The notes under the pieces are model-generated. The model was given only the letters and a program-made list of their open reading frames with translations, had not been told where the DNA came from and did not search any database. This document shows positions 36,680-48,045 of a stretch of 64,000 nucleotides of DNA, piece by piece. The translations under genes and the position numbers were made by a program. This DNA is from Hyperoplus lanceolatus (taxonomy: Eukaryota > Chordata > Actinopteri > Uranoscopiformes > Ammodytidae). Numbering within the stretch: position 1 is the first letter of the stretch; each line of letters begins with the position of its first letter. The DNA lies in the NCBI GenBank assembly GCA_026929865.2, contig CM049404.1:4032001-4096000 (forward strand), given 5' to 3'.

Positions 36680-37367
36680 CAGGGGTTCCAAAACTACGGC
36701 CCGTGGCCCCCCACATCTGACCCGTCCCTCTGAAGAATGCCAGAAAAACATTTAAGATTTAATGACAGTTTGGCTTTTAAAATCAAATGTTAACGACCAC
36801 TAACAAGCAGAGTTTGTCCCCCTTTTCTCAACAATCATAACTGTGCATTCCTCTGATGTGTGGGTAAATGACATGTACGTTTTACATTGTTATACTGTTC
36901 TATGATTAATTGTCTTTCCTTTACGACTGTCTAGTTACGCTTGTCAGTTACAGTTTGTTAGCTTAATTGCATGCCGATAACCAAAACCAAGCTATCAGAA
37001 TCGGATCATACTGCAAAAATAGTGGATCAGTGCAACTCTAATAATGATAGCAATGATGCTTTTAAATAGGCTTTATATATCTCGTAACAATCATTTTCAT
37101 TTGTCAGTTCAGCGCGTAACAAAAATATTTAACAAATCTAACATTAGGAATAATAAACAAATATTTTATAATAATTTTAAAATAGATTAAACGTATCTAG
37201 CGGTATGAGGTACTAAACAAACATCATATAATCATGATGAAATCCCAACAATAATACTGATGTTGACTTCGGCGCATATCATTTTCTGTTACATATTGTC
37301 TCTCGTCCCCCAACAGAGAAATGCCAACGTATGTGGCCCTCACTTAAAAAAAGTTTGGGGACCCCTG
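36680..37367. mobile_element. hAT-like element
   Basis: Ends CAGGGGTTCCAAAACTACGG and AAAGTTTGGGGACCCCTG form the CAGGGGTCCCCAAACT-type hAT inverted pair. Flanking 8-mers do not match, so the duplication is eroded or absent. No transposase frame seen. Confidence 0.7.
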
Positions 37368-37408
37368 GCCTAAAGCTATACTGTACCTCTCCTTCCAATA
37401 CATTCAGT

Positions 37409-38777
37409 CCCTGCGTTCCGAATCACATACTTTTTATTTTTTCAATTCTACATACTACACCCGACAATACAAATTATCTAGTTCGGATGCAGTAGGCATA
37501 CTATTGGGACATACTTTTACTTATTTATTTCATCATACACATTGCGCCTTGATCTTGCCTGTTGCTTTTATATCTGTCTCATCCTCGTTTGTTTTCATAT
37601 GGAGGCTCCGTTGATGTGACGCCACTTCAGGTTCGCACTGGATTATGGGTCAGAATCGCCCAAATAGGATGCACTTTTCAACACTAAAAACACTAAAAGT
37701 ACGAGACATCCGGGTCTTTCTAAAGGTACGAACACACTACACGCGTTACCCGCGTAAGATTTACGTGCGTAACACAGCTAAAATGTTGCTTGATCATTTT
37801 GTGTCAAAAATGGTTCTACGCGCGTAGTCTCCCTCCAGATATTGTATTTCCCCTTATTAACCATGGCTGCGATCAGACCCGACCCGACACAACAGCGTGC
37901 ATGTCCGCACAAAAACAACAACAACACGGCCAACAACTGTGCCAAAAGACAAACTGAACAGCACAAATAGCCTAGCATTAAAACAGCATTGCATATTCAC
38001 GGCAGCTACATAACAAACACAGTTACAGCAGCATCGGTGGACGGGGGCACAACATAAAGCCAAGTAGCCAACATCACCCTACCTGGCTGTGACAGGGAAC
38101 CGTGGCTGGCGTAGAACAACACCGGTGCTTCGCTGTACTTGTTGTGAAAGTCCCACGGACATAGCCGTCATGTTTGGGTTCATAATATGAGGCGCTAGAG
38201 TTAACTAATGCTATATGGCGCTAACTTGTTTTATCGGCTAAAGCACATATTCACTGAATTAACCAGGAAGTCCATTCTCCTGGTTTACTCTCCCCACGTC
38301 TTCTATTCCCGAGCTGCTGTCATACAGCACCGGCTCGGCTGCCTGCAATACATTTTCCTCCTCGGTGTCTCTCATCAGCCTCTGTGTACAGTACACTGTT
38401 CTCCGACCGTGCCAATGTATGTGACGTCGGGTCAAGCCCAACGCTGATTGGCCAACGCGGCATGTCGTCATGCGTAGGAGCGTAAAAAGTTAAATTTTTT
38501 GAACTCCGCGCGTAGCTGCATATATACGTGGCTCATACGCCGCTAACACGGCTAAAATGTTGCTTTAGCGCGAGTGACGCATCTACGCGCCATGTACGCG
38601 CGTAAACCAATGGTTCCCTATGGAAAAATAGCCGATTTTATACGCGTCTGTACGTGTGTAACATGTGTAGTGTGTTCGCACCTTAACCATCCTAAATCTG
38701 GCCACAAGAATCGGGACATACTAAATCTTTTTTCTACCATACTAAATAGTATGTAGTATGCGATTCGGAAGGCAGGG
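37409..38777. mobile_element. Family B MITE, copy 3 (split)
   Basis: Ends CCCTGCGTTCCGAATCACAT and CGATTCGGAAGGCAGGG with AGT on both sides (37406-37408, 38778-38780). The body is colinear with copies 1 and 4 but is interrupted at 37724-38683 by another element. CRE and E-box are both mutated here (TGACGCCA, CAGGTT). Confidence 0.85.
37724..38683. mobile_element. CpG-rich TAA-flanked element (family D)
   Basis: Ends AGGTACGAACACACTAC / GTAGTGTGTTCGCACCT, flanked by TAA (37721-37723, 38684-38686). It sits in the middle of MITE B copy 3, whose sequence resumes exactly after it. Subterminal zones are dense in ACGCG/CGCGTA motifs and share GCTAAAATGTTGCTT in the same orientation (37778 and 38551). 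The TWA duplication suggests PIF/Harbinger. There is no transposase. Confidence 0.85.
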
Positions 38778-38780
38778 AGT

Positions 38781-39102
38781 ATTTGTTTGAAAAGCTTCTG
38801 TTAAACTCAAAGGGCGTTGAATGTTCACACACAGTGGATTTACTTTGTGTTCATAATGGGCAGGAGGTGAGTGTGAAAGCTATAGAATTGCATGTTTCAT
38901 TTGATTGTTCTTGGATGAAAGGAGATCTATCGACACTACTAACATATTTATATAGTAGCTCCTTTGAATGACGCTGTAAATACATTGCACACAGCATTTG
39001 AATACAATCCTTTTCATGTGTCTAGAATGTATTGATGTAATAATGTCAGTTTTTTCCCCATACATTGTGTAACTAAGGCGCAGTTTAGCCTATGATGTGC
39101 AG
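38781..39102. other. Intergenic, nothing recognised
   Basis: AT-rich; short frames only. Confidence 0.4.
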
Positions 39103-39335
39103 CATGGTAAATGGACTTGACTTATATAGCGCCTTTTAGCCGATTTTCTCGGCCCCATAGCACTTTACATTTCTTAGCACATTCACCATGCGAGGCGCTC
39201 TCTGAACCATCAGCAATTTGGGGTTCAGTGTTTTGCCCAGGGACACTTCGACATGTGGCAGATAGGCGGGGAATCGAACCTCCGACCCTGCAATTCAGAG
39301 GTGACATCCCCACCCACTTCGCCACTGCCGCCCAT
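39103..39335. repeat. Teleost dispersed repeat (TATATAGCGCCTTTT type)
   Basis: Starts ATGGTAAATGGACTTGACTT-ATATAGCGCC and ends with a tRNA-like TCGAACCTCCGACC tail and GCCACTGCCGCCC. I recognise the layout from many fish genomes but cannot name the family. Shares the phrase TGTTTTGCCCAGGGACACTT with 60641-60888. Confidence 0.6.
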
Positions 39336-39529
39336 GCATGATAACAACAGATATGGTTGAATATGAATGTATTGATTCACTGCCCACTCTGACTAAAAGT
39401 ATTCTAGCTCAAAAAAGTTTTATACCTGTAAATTGAAAAAACATTCACTTTTAGTTAGTACACTAACTCCAGCTTACACATTTGGTATGCATGAAAGCAC
39501 ATTTAAAACAAACTCGGTTGAGAATGATA

Positions 39530-39720
39530 TGACAATAATATAATAATGAATAATAAACTATTTGTAAAGCGCTTTTCAAAAACAAGTTTACAAACCGCTT
39601 CAAAGACATTAAAACAGGAAAATACACAGTGCAATTTACAAATTAGAATTAAGTGTAATGCTGCCGAAAAATAGAAAGTCATAGATACTTCCAGCAATAC
39701 GCGGCACACACAGCTTAATT
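39530..39720. repeat. Possible dispersed repeat (AAGCGCTTTTCAAAA type)
   Basis: The phrase TTGTAAAGCGCTTTTCAAAA followed by GTTTACAAACCGCTTCAAAG recalls the same class of fish repeat as the previous entry. Ends are not defined. Confidence 0.35.
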
Positions 39721-40639
39721 AACAACAAAGCCACAAAAGCCTTGCTTCACTAAACCCTGCAGGCTCTCCTTAGACAAGCTTTAAACATTTGAGGGTCCCA
39801 ATACCCTCACTTTTAAATGAACCACAACACTTGGTACCAGTTCAAGTGGAGTATATGAAGCAACGTGCCATTCCTGAGCACCATATAAGCCCAGTAAGGG
39901 AGACCTAAAAAACTGTTCAGGAAAAGTAAAAGCAAACAAACATCACAGTCACTATTTTTTATTGAAAAACAATAACTTTGTGTAGGCATACTCCTCTTTC
40001 CCTGTTGGAAGAAGGGAGGCTTTACACTACATCAACCCTCAATGGAACCCCACAGTATTTTTGCCATTATCTGTCATTAATGACTAGAGATGCCTAATGT
40101 ATACATTATACAACAAAATGAAAGAAAAAAAAGTAACCCATGAAATAAGTTTAAAAAAACAGCTGTATTATTCTAATACCATTCTGGGTTGAGAGTTTGA
40201 AGACACTCCAAAATCTTTGCTCCCCCAAAAACTCCAATTTTTAAAAATGTATTGTTATTCTTTTGAAGGGACTTTTCTGTTGCACTTCTTCTCAAAGTGC
40301 ACCAGATTGATGCATTTTACTTTAAAAGGTTAAATTTTTTCTTCCGGGGGGCCATGCCCCCGGACCCCCCTAGAAGGTCCTGGGTCCCCACCGCAGTCTC
40401 CTCAATAACTTGGAAAAACACTGTAACCAACTATGTGTGTCTGGTTATTAAAAGTCATTAGACCAGGAAGGGGTTTAAGAGTATTTGTATTTCATCAATA
40501 GCGATATTGTGGTGTAGACAAACATGGCTTTAACGCATCTGTACTGTAAGACCGCCGCCCGGGGGGCCTATGAAACCTCTCAGCCCCGGGGCCTAGTGGC
40601 AGGTAAAGGCAGCCCTGGGCCCAAACCAAGTACTTAGTA
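39721..40639. other. Unassigned; GC-rich repeat debris at 40340-40620
   Basis: GGGGGGCCATGCCCCCGGAC and GGCAGCCCTGGGC-type segments look like eroded transposon ends, but no pair of termini could be matched. Confidence 0.35.
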
Positions 40640-40915
40640 CATATGCATGATTATACTTTCTAGAGGGCTGGCATTTCTGTATTTAAAATCCTTTTTTTAT
40701 TGATTTTATGTAATATTCTAATTTTCTGAGATTTTGAATTTGGGGTTTTCATAAGCTGTAAGCAATAAAAATCACAACTATAAAAAATAAAGGCTTGAAA
40801 TATCTCACTTTGAATGTAATGAGTCTATATAATATATTAGTTTCACCTTTTAAGTTGAATTACTGAAATAAATTAACTTTTGCACGATATTCTAATTTTT
40901 CGAGTTTCACCTGTA
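40640..40915. repeat. Dispersed repeat ending in ATATTCTAATTTT units
   Basis: ATATTCTAATTTTCTGAG near 40712 and GATATTCTAATTTTTCGAG near 40887 enclose AT-rich sequence ending TTTCACCTGTA. I remember a similar repeat in fish genomes but cannot classify it. Confidence 0.4.
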
Positions 40916-41590
40916 TGTTCTGCAAAATTCAAGTACGCCCCCCAATAGGTTTTGAAGTATTTTTGAAATCCTGTCTTTATCGCATAGTGTTCCTCACATA
41001 TCTTTACTGTTAGTACACCACCAGCAATAGCTGTAAATAAGCATGCAGACTTTGCTGTCTGTCGGAATAACATAACAGCTTGACCTCCACCCAGGCAGCG
41101 TCTGAAAATGCTGAAGGAAAAAAAAGAGAGAGATATAAATGGAAACATGGGAGAGCAAGTGATCTCTGAACTATTGCTGTCAGCCGAGTTGACTTGTCCT
41201 GGCGTGGGCAAGGTGGTCTGAAGCTGTGAACGCCACGTGAACTACACTAGCCTGTAATGGAAATCAGCCATTATTATCTAATTAGGGAGACTAATGGCGT
41301 GCCACAGAAAGCCATAAGGCTAAGACAGTCTCCGTCAAGACTCTCTGTTTTTTTTCTCACTAAAGGCATGCTGCTCTCATAGGAACAGATTTACCCCTTA
41401 AAATGGTACCCTTATTTTCCAAAATGCCAAAAACGTCATCGACTGAATATTAAAAAAGGGAGTAAAAGTATTAGGGTTGAAGTAAAAGGCAGTTCATTTT
41501 ATAGTTACTTTACATACAAGGTGACAATTTACCGGATGCTGTTTATATAAAATCACAATGAATCATGGGTAGAGGGTGACTACATAGGTG
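40916..41590. other. Low-repeat interval holding a duplicated 63-bp block
   Basis: Single-copy-looking sequence except for 41271-41333, which is repeated in inverted form at 46428-46490. The context and CTAATTAG motif make a conserved element possible. Confidence 0.4.
41271..41333 (+). repeat. 63-bp block, inverted twin at 46428-46490
   Basis: Matches the complement of 46428-46490 at 62 of 63 positions. Contains CTAATTAG, a palindromic homeodomain site, and GGCGTGCCACAGAAAGCC. It lies in sequence without other repeat features, so this copy is probably the source. Confidence 0.8.
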
Positions 41591-41594
41591 AAAT

Positions 41595-42225
41595 AAAACT
41601 CTGATTTATTTCATTTCATTTAACTTTTATTTATGCTCAAGAGACCAATTGAGGGGTGACCCTCATTTCCAATGACGTCGAGTCAAAACTAATTCAAAAC
41701 AACAATACAAACAAAACATTCAATGCAAATACATCAAATACACAACAAGTGAAGAGAAGAGAAAACAAAACGATTGAAACACTTACAGAGTGGGGAAGAG
41801 TGGCAGCAATTGAAAGGCATAAAGTACAATATAGCCTAATTAAAACAGTTACAGGTAGAGTTTGGCAGATCCAAGATAGTCTGTTTAAATTGGCCAAAGG
41901 ATATGAATGTATTTAGTTTAATTTTTAGCTGTAAGTTGTTCCAGGAGTCAGGTGCACTGAAGCTAAAAGCTGTCTTTCCCAGCTCAGACCGGGCTTGTGG
42001 GACATAAAGCATAAGCATGTCAGTGGAGCGGGTCTGATAAAGCCCATCTGAAACAAGCAGCATTTCTGTTAAATAACGAGGAAGCTTCCCAGTCAAGGCT
42101 TTGTAAATAAAAACATGCCAATGTGCCAATGTGCATCACGTCTCTCTTTAAGGGAGGGCCACCCAACCTTCTCATATAAAAGACAATGGTGTGTGTCATA
42201 AGCATTAGGAGAAGCCGGTCAGAGT
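41595..42225 (-). pseudogene. LINE (L2/CR1-like) 3' end, C-terminal RT fragment
   Basis: Minus-strand frame 41836-42129 gives HVFIYKALTGKLPRYLTEML, then YQTRS, VPQARSELGKTAFSF and APDSWNNLQ, the conserved C-terminal signature of L2/CR1-clade reverse transcriptases. It closes with a natural stop. Upstream, another frame (to about 42205) continues the domain, so there is at least one frameshift. The 3' UTR ends GAGCATAAATAAAAGTTAAA near 41610-41635. The 5' end is truncated, as is usual for LINEs. Confidence 0.75.
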
Positions 42226-43177
42226 TGGGTGGATGTCTTAAAAGCTAAGGAGATGTTATTTTTTTTAGAGTGCTCTCTAGATAGAATGTTCAGATCTGTA
42301 CTAAAAATACCTGTCATCAATGAACGACATGTACAGTATGTCATGTAGAGTTGGGATCAAAGTGAAGAGCTTGGTTTGGATAAAGAGGGCTGTGCAGTAA
42401 GTAACCGCGGGCTGGAGTTCAGAAAGTGAATCCTGGACTTGGATGTAACGAGGAGGTTTTGATGAATTCTGCATGAGATTTCGTGTTCCAGAGTGGATGC
42501 AGAAGTAGCCAGATATTACATCAGTTAAACCTGACTGGCAAGAAGCCTGCTGAAGCCAGGTACACCATTAAAATGCAGTATTTTGCAGGATCAGGCTGTG
42601 GTTCTAATGTCGACCTTCAACAGAAGCAAAAAAAAGTGCCAAATGGAACCGAAAATGGTGCTTCAAGGTGATCCCATAGTAGATCCTTTTTGAGTGCAAC
42701 AAAGAATCATTCACTTACTAAGGTTCTTAAGGAAACATTTATTAAAAATGTTTTTAAAAAGAACCCTCATGAGTGCTTCAAGAAACGGTTCTTCAAGGCA
42801 CAAATACTTTTTTCGGAAACCATTTAAATAACCATTTTCCATCATTTTCATTATGACCCCAAATTGTGTAGGACAGTTGGTGAGCAAAGAACACAAAAAA
42901 GGCTTTTCGGGTTGATCTGGAAATGTCATTTCAACTCTGTACTGTCTAATAAAGCTTGAAAATGCTAAATAAATAAAACTAAAATTGTAACAAATAAAAG
43001 ACAACAGGATAATGGCAGAGGTCTGGAGGAAGGATGGGGAGAATCAGGTATTTAAAAAGCTGCTCGTTGATCACGGGGGGGGGGGGTGATACAGACGTAT
43101 ACATATGTATGATCTTTCAATTACTTCAGGCCACTCTTAAGTATTAGCCCCAAATCCCAAGTGTCCTTGAGCAAGAC
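42226..43177. other. Unassigned; weak repeat at 42640-42850
   Basis: GGTGCTTCAAGG and AAGAACCCTCATGAG-type phrases recall a fish MITE of AAGAACC-ended type, but ends are not resolved. The G11 run ends near 43087. Confidence 0.35.
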
Positions 43178-43180
43178 ACT

Positions 43181-43441
43181 CCCTGCGTTCCAAATCACAT
43201 ACTTTTTCTTTTTACTACACTACATACTAAAGTACAGGAGAGAAAAAAATCAGATAAAGAAGATTTTTTATTCATTATGTCAAGAAATGTCAAGAAAGAC
43301 GAATTCTCCAAAATGCTATTGGAGCTAGTGGGGCATTTATGTGTTTCCAGCATACTACAATTGACATGCATGTATTGGGACATCCTAAATCTTTTTCTGG
43401 CATACTAAATAGTAGGGAAGTATGGGGATTGGAACGCAGGG
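43181..43441. mobile_element. Family A MITE, copy 2
   Basis: Ends CCCTGCGTTCCAAATCACAT and GGAACGCAGGG with exact ACT duplications (43178-43180, 43442-43444). The interior matches copies 1, 3 and 4, including GGGGCATTTATGTGTTTCCA and CATCCTAAATCTTTTTCTGG. No coding capacity. Confidence 0.85.
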
Positions 43442-43444
43442 ACT

Positions 43445-43895
43445 GTATCTGTCCTGTGATGGACTCTGACCTCCAGACATATTTAACTCGCTTTTGCGTG
43501 CGAATAAATTATGAACACATTTCTCTCTACTTTGACAGAGGCAATGGTAATTGACAGAGTGGGTGACGTTTCAGAGTGTGCCGATGGCAGGGGAAATAAA
43601 TGACTGTTCCGTTCAATGAAGTAATCATTGGACAGCATAAGAACTGATGAAAGTAGGGGTAGCAGTTCCACTTGGAAAGAGATTATGACTTATTTGATAG
43701 ACTATGCTGCGGTTTAATCAAATATTTTAATGGACACCAAAGTTCTGCTTCCCCCAAAACCCTTTATCTATGTTGAGTTGTGATATCCCCTCAGGTCCGT
43801 CTGGCTGAGGCCCATTTGTAGAGTTTGGTATGCCAATCATACCCATCTTATCTATATACTGTATGTTCAAAAAATGGAAGAGGGAAAGAAACTTG
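43445..43895. other. Intergenic, nothing recognised
   Basis: Sequence between two family A copies; no other structure seen. Confidence 0.4.
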
Positions 43896-44083
43896 CCCTG
43901 CGTTCCAATAACCAAACTTCCTAAACTATTTAGTATGCCAGAAAAAGGTTTAGGATTTCCCAATACATGCAAGTCAATTGTAGTGTGCTGAAAATACATA
44001 AACGCCCCACTAACTCCATCCATCTTCTGTACTTTAGTAAGTAGTGTTGTAAAAAGAAAAAGTATGCGATTTGGAATGCAGGG
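43896..44083. mobile_element. Family A MITE, copy 3 (shortened)
   Basis: Opposite orientation to copy 2. Ends CCCTGCGTTCCAATAACC and GATTTGGAATGCAGGG. Internal deletion leaves 188 bp. Flanking triplets differ (TTG, TCA). Confidence 0.75.
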
Positions 44084-44251
44084 TCAGTTTAACTAAGACG
44101 TTACGTTTTATGTCTTTGTCAGAATAAAAGTAAAAAAGAAAAAGCATTTGTGAGACAATGGGCCGAGACCATTTTGACAGCCCATTTTTACCTTGCGTCT
44201 CTTTTGTTTTGCCCCCTGGAATAACTTGAATGCTTTAGTATATTTGATATA

Positions 44252-44432
44252 CATTATCTCTCAAAAGTGAGTACACCCCTCACATTTCTTCAAATATTTG
44301 ATTATATCTTTTCATGGGAAAACACTGAAGAAATGACACTTGATACAATGTAAAGTAGTCAGTGTACAGATTATATAACAGTGTAAATTTACTGTCCCCT
44401 CAAAATGACTCACTGCCATTAATGTCATAATG
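44252..44432. mobile_element. Tc1/mariner terminal fragment
   Basis: TA followed by CATTATCTCTCAAAAGTGAG and TACACCCCTCACATTTCTTC matches a Tc1-type terminus common in fish. The segment through GTCCCCTCAAAATGACTCA continues that terminal region. The other terminus and the transposase are absent. Confidence 0.6.
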
Positions 44433-44778
44433 TCTTTGCACTTTGCACAGCATTGCTAGAGAGCCTGAGAACCAAGAATTCCAATGCTGATTTGACTGAA
44501 CTGGCTGCACATTCAAATAGAATTCAAGTTCATGTATTTAATGTAAGAAACCTTGTAACCAAAGTGTTGAAGCCTTTTTTCTTGGTAGTTTTAGTGTCAT
44601 TTACGTACAAAAAAAATTATTCCAATATGAAGAGTGTTGGTTATTTTGCCAAATTGTCAGTGTTATTGCCTATACAAACTCCGACACATGGACATTTCCC
44701 ATCAACCCCTCTGCTGCCTGCCAGGCATTTCTGCCACTATTCTCCCTTTGTGTTTGTTTTGAGAAGCACTACAAAGCT
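44433..44778. other. Intergenic, nothing recognised
   Basis: The 153-codon plus frame starting at 44453 runs across this interval into the next transposon and shows no domain, so it is not called as a gene. Confidence 0.4.
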
Positions 44779-44781
44779 CAG

Positions 44782-46011
44782 GGGCCTGTTTCAGGTAGCT
44801 GGTTTTGAGGCAACCCAGAGTTTGTTCGCTCTGAGTTGGTGGAAGAGAGTCAGTTACTGCGGCAACATACGCCGTGGGTCTAACCTGCTCGGGAGGTGGT
44901 TAGACCTACCCTGAGTTTGTTTTCACTTTACGCTGCAGCTCCGACTGAAGAAAGAGTGTCACTGTCACACGCGTCCCTGTACAGTTTGAAGCATAATCAC
45001 TCTTTAGAAATCTCCATCGGGATGTTTTTATCATTTCCTGATGATTTTACGTTTGACCGATCATTTATCTGATCAGTAGCCTTGTTCTCAGCCCTCGGTC
45101 CGTTCATATAGGCGGCCACCTTACACATCGTGACATGCTCTACATTCAGATTAATAAACCTATTTGTATTGTATGTTTTTTAACGTCTGTGCCACTGAAC
45201 AGATTTATGTCAGGTGGATTCATGTAACGCTGCGGCTGCACGCGATCGTTGTAGTTCACTTGTGCGATCCTAAAGTCACAGACAAGCCTCGTTAAATAGC
45301 CTAATATGAATATAAAAATTATATAATAATTTAAACTGTGATCTTGAGGAAAATGGATCTGGTAATAAATCAATCAGGCTCTTCAATGGAAACTGTCACC
45401 TAATGTGTCTTGACGTTAATGTATTTCACTCCCCATTTAAAAGAAGCGACAGTCTGTTCTGTTTACTGCACAGTAGGCTTTAGGCACTGTCAGCAATGCT
45501 GTGCCGCGCCAGCTTTATTACTTTACAGCTGATATGCGTAACTTTTTAAAATAGACTATGGCTTCTCATACGGAAGGGAAATGATTATCTTGACAAAAAA
45601 TGTTTGCTCTGTTTTTTTTCTGAATTGCCGAGGAGATTAGATCAGAGTTATGAGACAATATCCCGTTAATTCTTCTCCATAGGCTACCATAAGCTCATTC
45701 GTTAATATTTGTAACTCTAGTGGGAGGAGCGGAGATTTCTTTTTTTCTTTTTTGAGATGGAGAAGTGGGAGGATCAATCATTTGTTTCTTCTGTTTCCAT
45801 GGTGAATCATGTTATCAGCGATCCATTGACGATGGCTTTTATGCACACGCTCCACCCAGAGTGAACACGCTCAGAGTTGATAAACCCAACGCTGATCCAC
45901 TGTTCTGAAACCGAAAACCCAGAGTTGCTTATCAACCCTGCGCTCTGAGTTTACCAACTCAGCGCAGGGTTAAACCCAGAGTATGTAAAACCAGCTACCT
46001 GAAACAGGCCC
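44782..46011. mobile_element. CAG-flanked Harbinger-like element (family E)
   Basis: Long inverted ends GGGCCTGTTTCAGGTAGCTG and complement, flanked by CAG (44779-44781, 46012-46014). Subterminal ACCCAGAGTTTG/CTGAGTT and complements recur near both ends (44810-44840, 45855-45985). The CWG 3-bp duplication and ends fit PIF/Harbinger. The interior is AT-rich with no transposase. Confidence 0.85.
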
Positions 46012-46190
46012 CAGGTGTTGCTACCAGCCAACATGCATTCAGCCCGTACTCCATCTGTTGTTAATATTCACTGAAAGCATGCGGCCTTTGTGCTGTGAAA
46101 CAGTGCAATTCTTCTGTGTGTTTAAGCCCAATCTCAAAGTGTAAAAAAAGAAAAGGAACAAACATTGTTTAAGACAGTCTTGAGTATTCA

Positions 46191-46704
46191 AAGGTGAAGT
46201 AAGCGATTTATTTATGTTAATATAAGTGTTAAATCGCTCTTTATTCATACAGCGATCACTTATATAGTGTGCACATTTCATAAAGCCCATCTCTCAGTCA
46301 CTCGTTCTGCATGTAATCGGCAAATAAACTTTTTGGGGATCCCACCACTGATAACCAATCAGAAGAGAGAACGCTACAAACCGGCACCCGTCTCACTGCC
46401 GGTGCACGTGCAGAGCGACATATGGAAGGAGACTGTCTTGGCCTTATGGCTTTCTGTGGCACGCCATTAGTCTCCCTAATTAGATAATAAGACAATGGCG
46501 GAGCAGGTAAAAATCCTTCCCAATGTCTGTTTTGATGGTTTTTATCATGTTTTATCACACGTATGGATCTGAGATGATGCTAGATAACTCGCTGCTTGAA
46601 GACCGCAGTGCATTAATGTGGTGACGTGGGGACGAGGGAGGGGACTGCTAACTGCAGTCACTGACAGGAAGTTAGCTAAATTGACCATTCTGCTTACTGA
46701 ACCT
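46191..46704. mobile_element. TTAA element family L, copy 2
   Basis: Ends AAGGTGAAGTAAGCGATTT and TGACCATTCTGCTTACTGAACCT are loosely inverted. The right side has TTAA (46705-46708) and the left a mutated TTCA (46187-46190). It shares 46517-46615 with 30266-30362. It contains the inverted twin of the 63-bp block at 41271. No coding content. Confidence 0.6.
46428..46490 (-). repeat. 63-bp block inside TTAA element
   Basis: Complement of 41271-41333 with one difference. Similarity stops sharply at both edges (GGAA before, GACAATGG after). Confidence 0.8.
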
Positions 46705-46730
46705 TTAAGGTAATTTCAATTATGTCTTAA

Positions 46731-46867
46731 AGGATTGTAGAAAATTCTTGTTGTCAAAATCAGTGAATATCGCCTCACGTTCTGCGCCTTACACATTTGG
46801 CCTCCCTTTGTTTACACACCAGTTTACAGAGCCTAGGCTTTGTATTAACACAAGTTTTTTTTCCAAG

Positions 46868-46950
<83 letters not shown>

Positions 46951-47026
46951 CGGACAGGAAGCGGATCGTGAGTAGATATTCATTGACTATGACAACAAGC
47001 ATTCTCCAGACTCGCTGACTCCAGCA
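46731..47026. mobile_element. TTAA MITE, copy 2, with (CA)n inside
   Basis: TTAA on both sides (46727-46730, 47027-47030). Colinear with 33595-33931 (CTTGTTGTCAAAATCA, TGAATATCGCCTCAC, GATATTCATTGACTATGACA). The part that is CACACAG-like in copy 1 has grown into a CA tract here. Confidence 0.8.
46872..46947. repeat. (CA)38 microsatellite
   Basis: Uninterrupted CA tract inside the TTAA MITE. Frames through it give only Thr-His or Val-Cys repeats. Confidence 0.97.
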
Positions 47027-47030
47027 TTAA

Positions 47031-48042
47031 ATGAATGTGGTAATTATGATGTCAAAATTGTTAATTTACCACCTTCTATGTTTCCCACTCTTGTTTTTTA
47101 TGATTGTTTTCAGCATAAACAACGTAATAGTTCCTTTGGAATACATTTGGCAGTGAGTACCGAAGTCCACTTATCTCCTGATCACTTTAAAGTTACTGAC
47201 GCAGCAGCAACATTTTGCTCCGAATGGTGTTTAAGAGGGGTGTGTTGTTATTTTAAGATGACAAGGATGACCAACACTGTGTAACTAAATGTCACAGATA
47301 ATTAGTGTGACTTTTAATGGGGTCAGCACAAAGCTAATGGTGTTTGTGTGTGTGCGCATCGAGGTAACGGAGGAATTTGTTGGGTTAATTACAAACTGAC
47401 TTAAACGTTTAACAAAAGTGTTAACACTTACATCAGTCGTTGTGGACTTTTACTGTTATAAAGGAACTGATAGAGACAATATTACGTCTTGATATGCAGC
47501 CTGTTCCTTTTACGTCATCACCTGTGTGTTTAGCCTGAAGCATACATTCCTACACATAACATAATACAGTTTATGTATTCATATATCAAAGCATGTTTAA
47601 TTAAATATCATTGAACCACTGACAGTATACACTGTTGTATATTTTGTGAACTTGACAATCAGTAAATGTAACAAGTGAAGCCCCAAGGTAACTAAACCTC
47701 TCTCTGACACCACCATTTTAACTTTATTCTCAAACTCACCACAAGACTTGAAACAAAAATATATTAAAGTATAAAAAACCATTCCCCCCTCTTTGTTCCC
47801 ATGGTGACGATATGGAAAAAAAAGCATTGGAGCAAAACACACAAACGAGAGAAGCAAAATAAACAAACGTTTAAATATTAATCAGCATGAGTCTGAGTGG
47901 CAGCAACAAAGTCAGCACGCCACTTGCTGAGGTATAATTATTTTAACCGTGACATCTTGGATTCTGCCCCCCCCCCCCGACAGTTTGAGGCACAGGAAAT
48001 GTGGCAATTTTAAAACGCCAACATGCATAAAACCCTGGAAAA
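47031..48042. other. Intergenic, nothing recognised
   Basis: AT-rich; C10 run near 47968-47978. No gene or element ends seen. Confidence 0.4.
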
Positions 48043-48045
48043 ACT

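Noticed and set aside
44453-44914. 153-codon plus-strand frame
   Set aside because: Crosses the boundary of the CAG-flanked transposon at 44782 and contains no motif.
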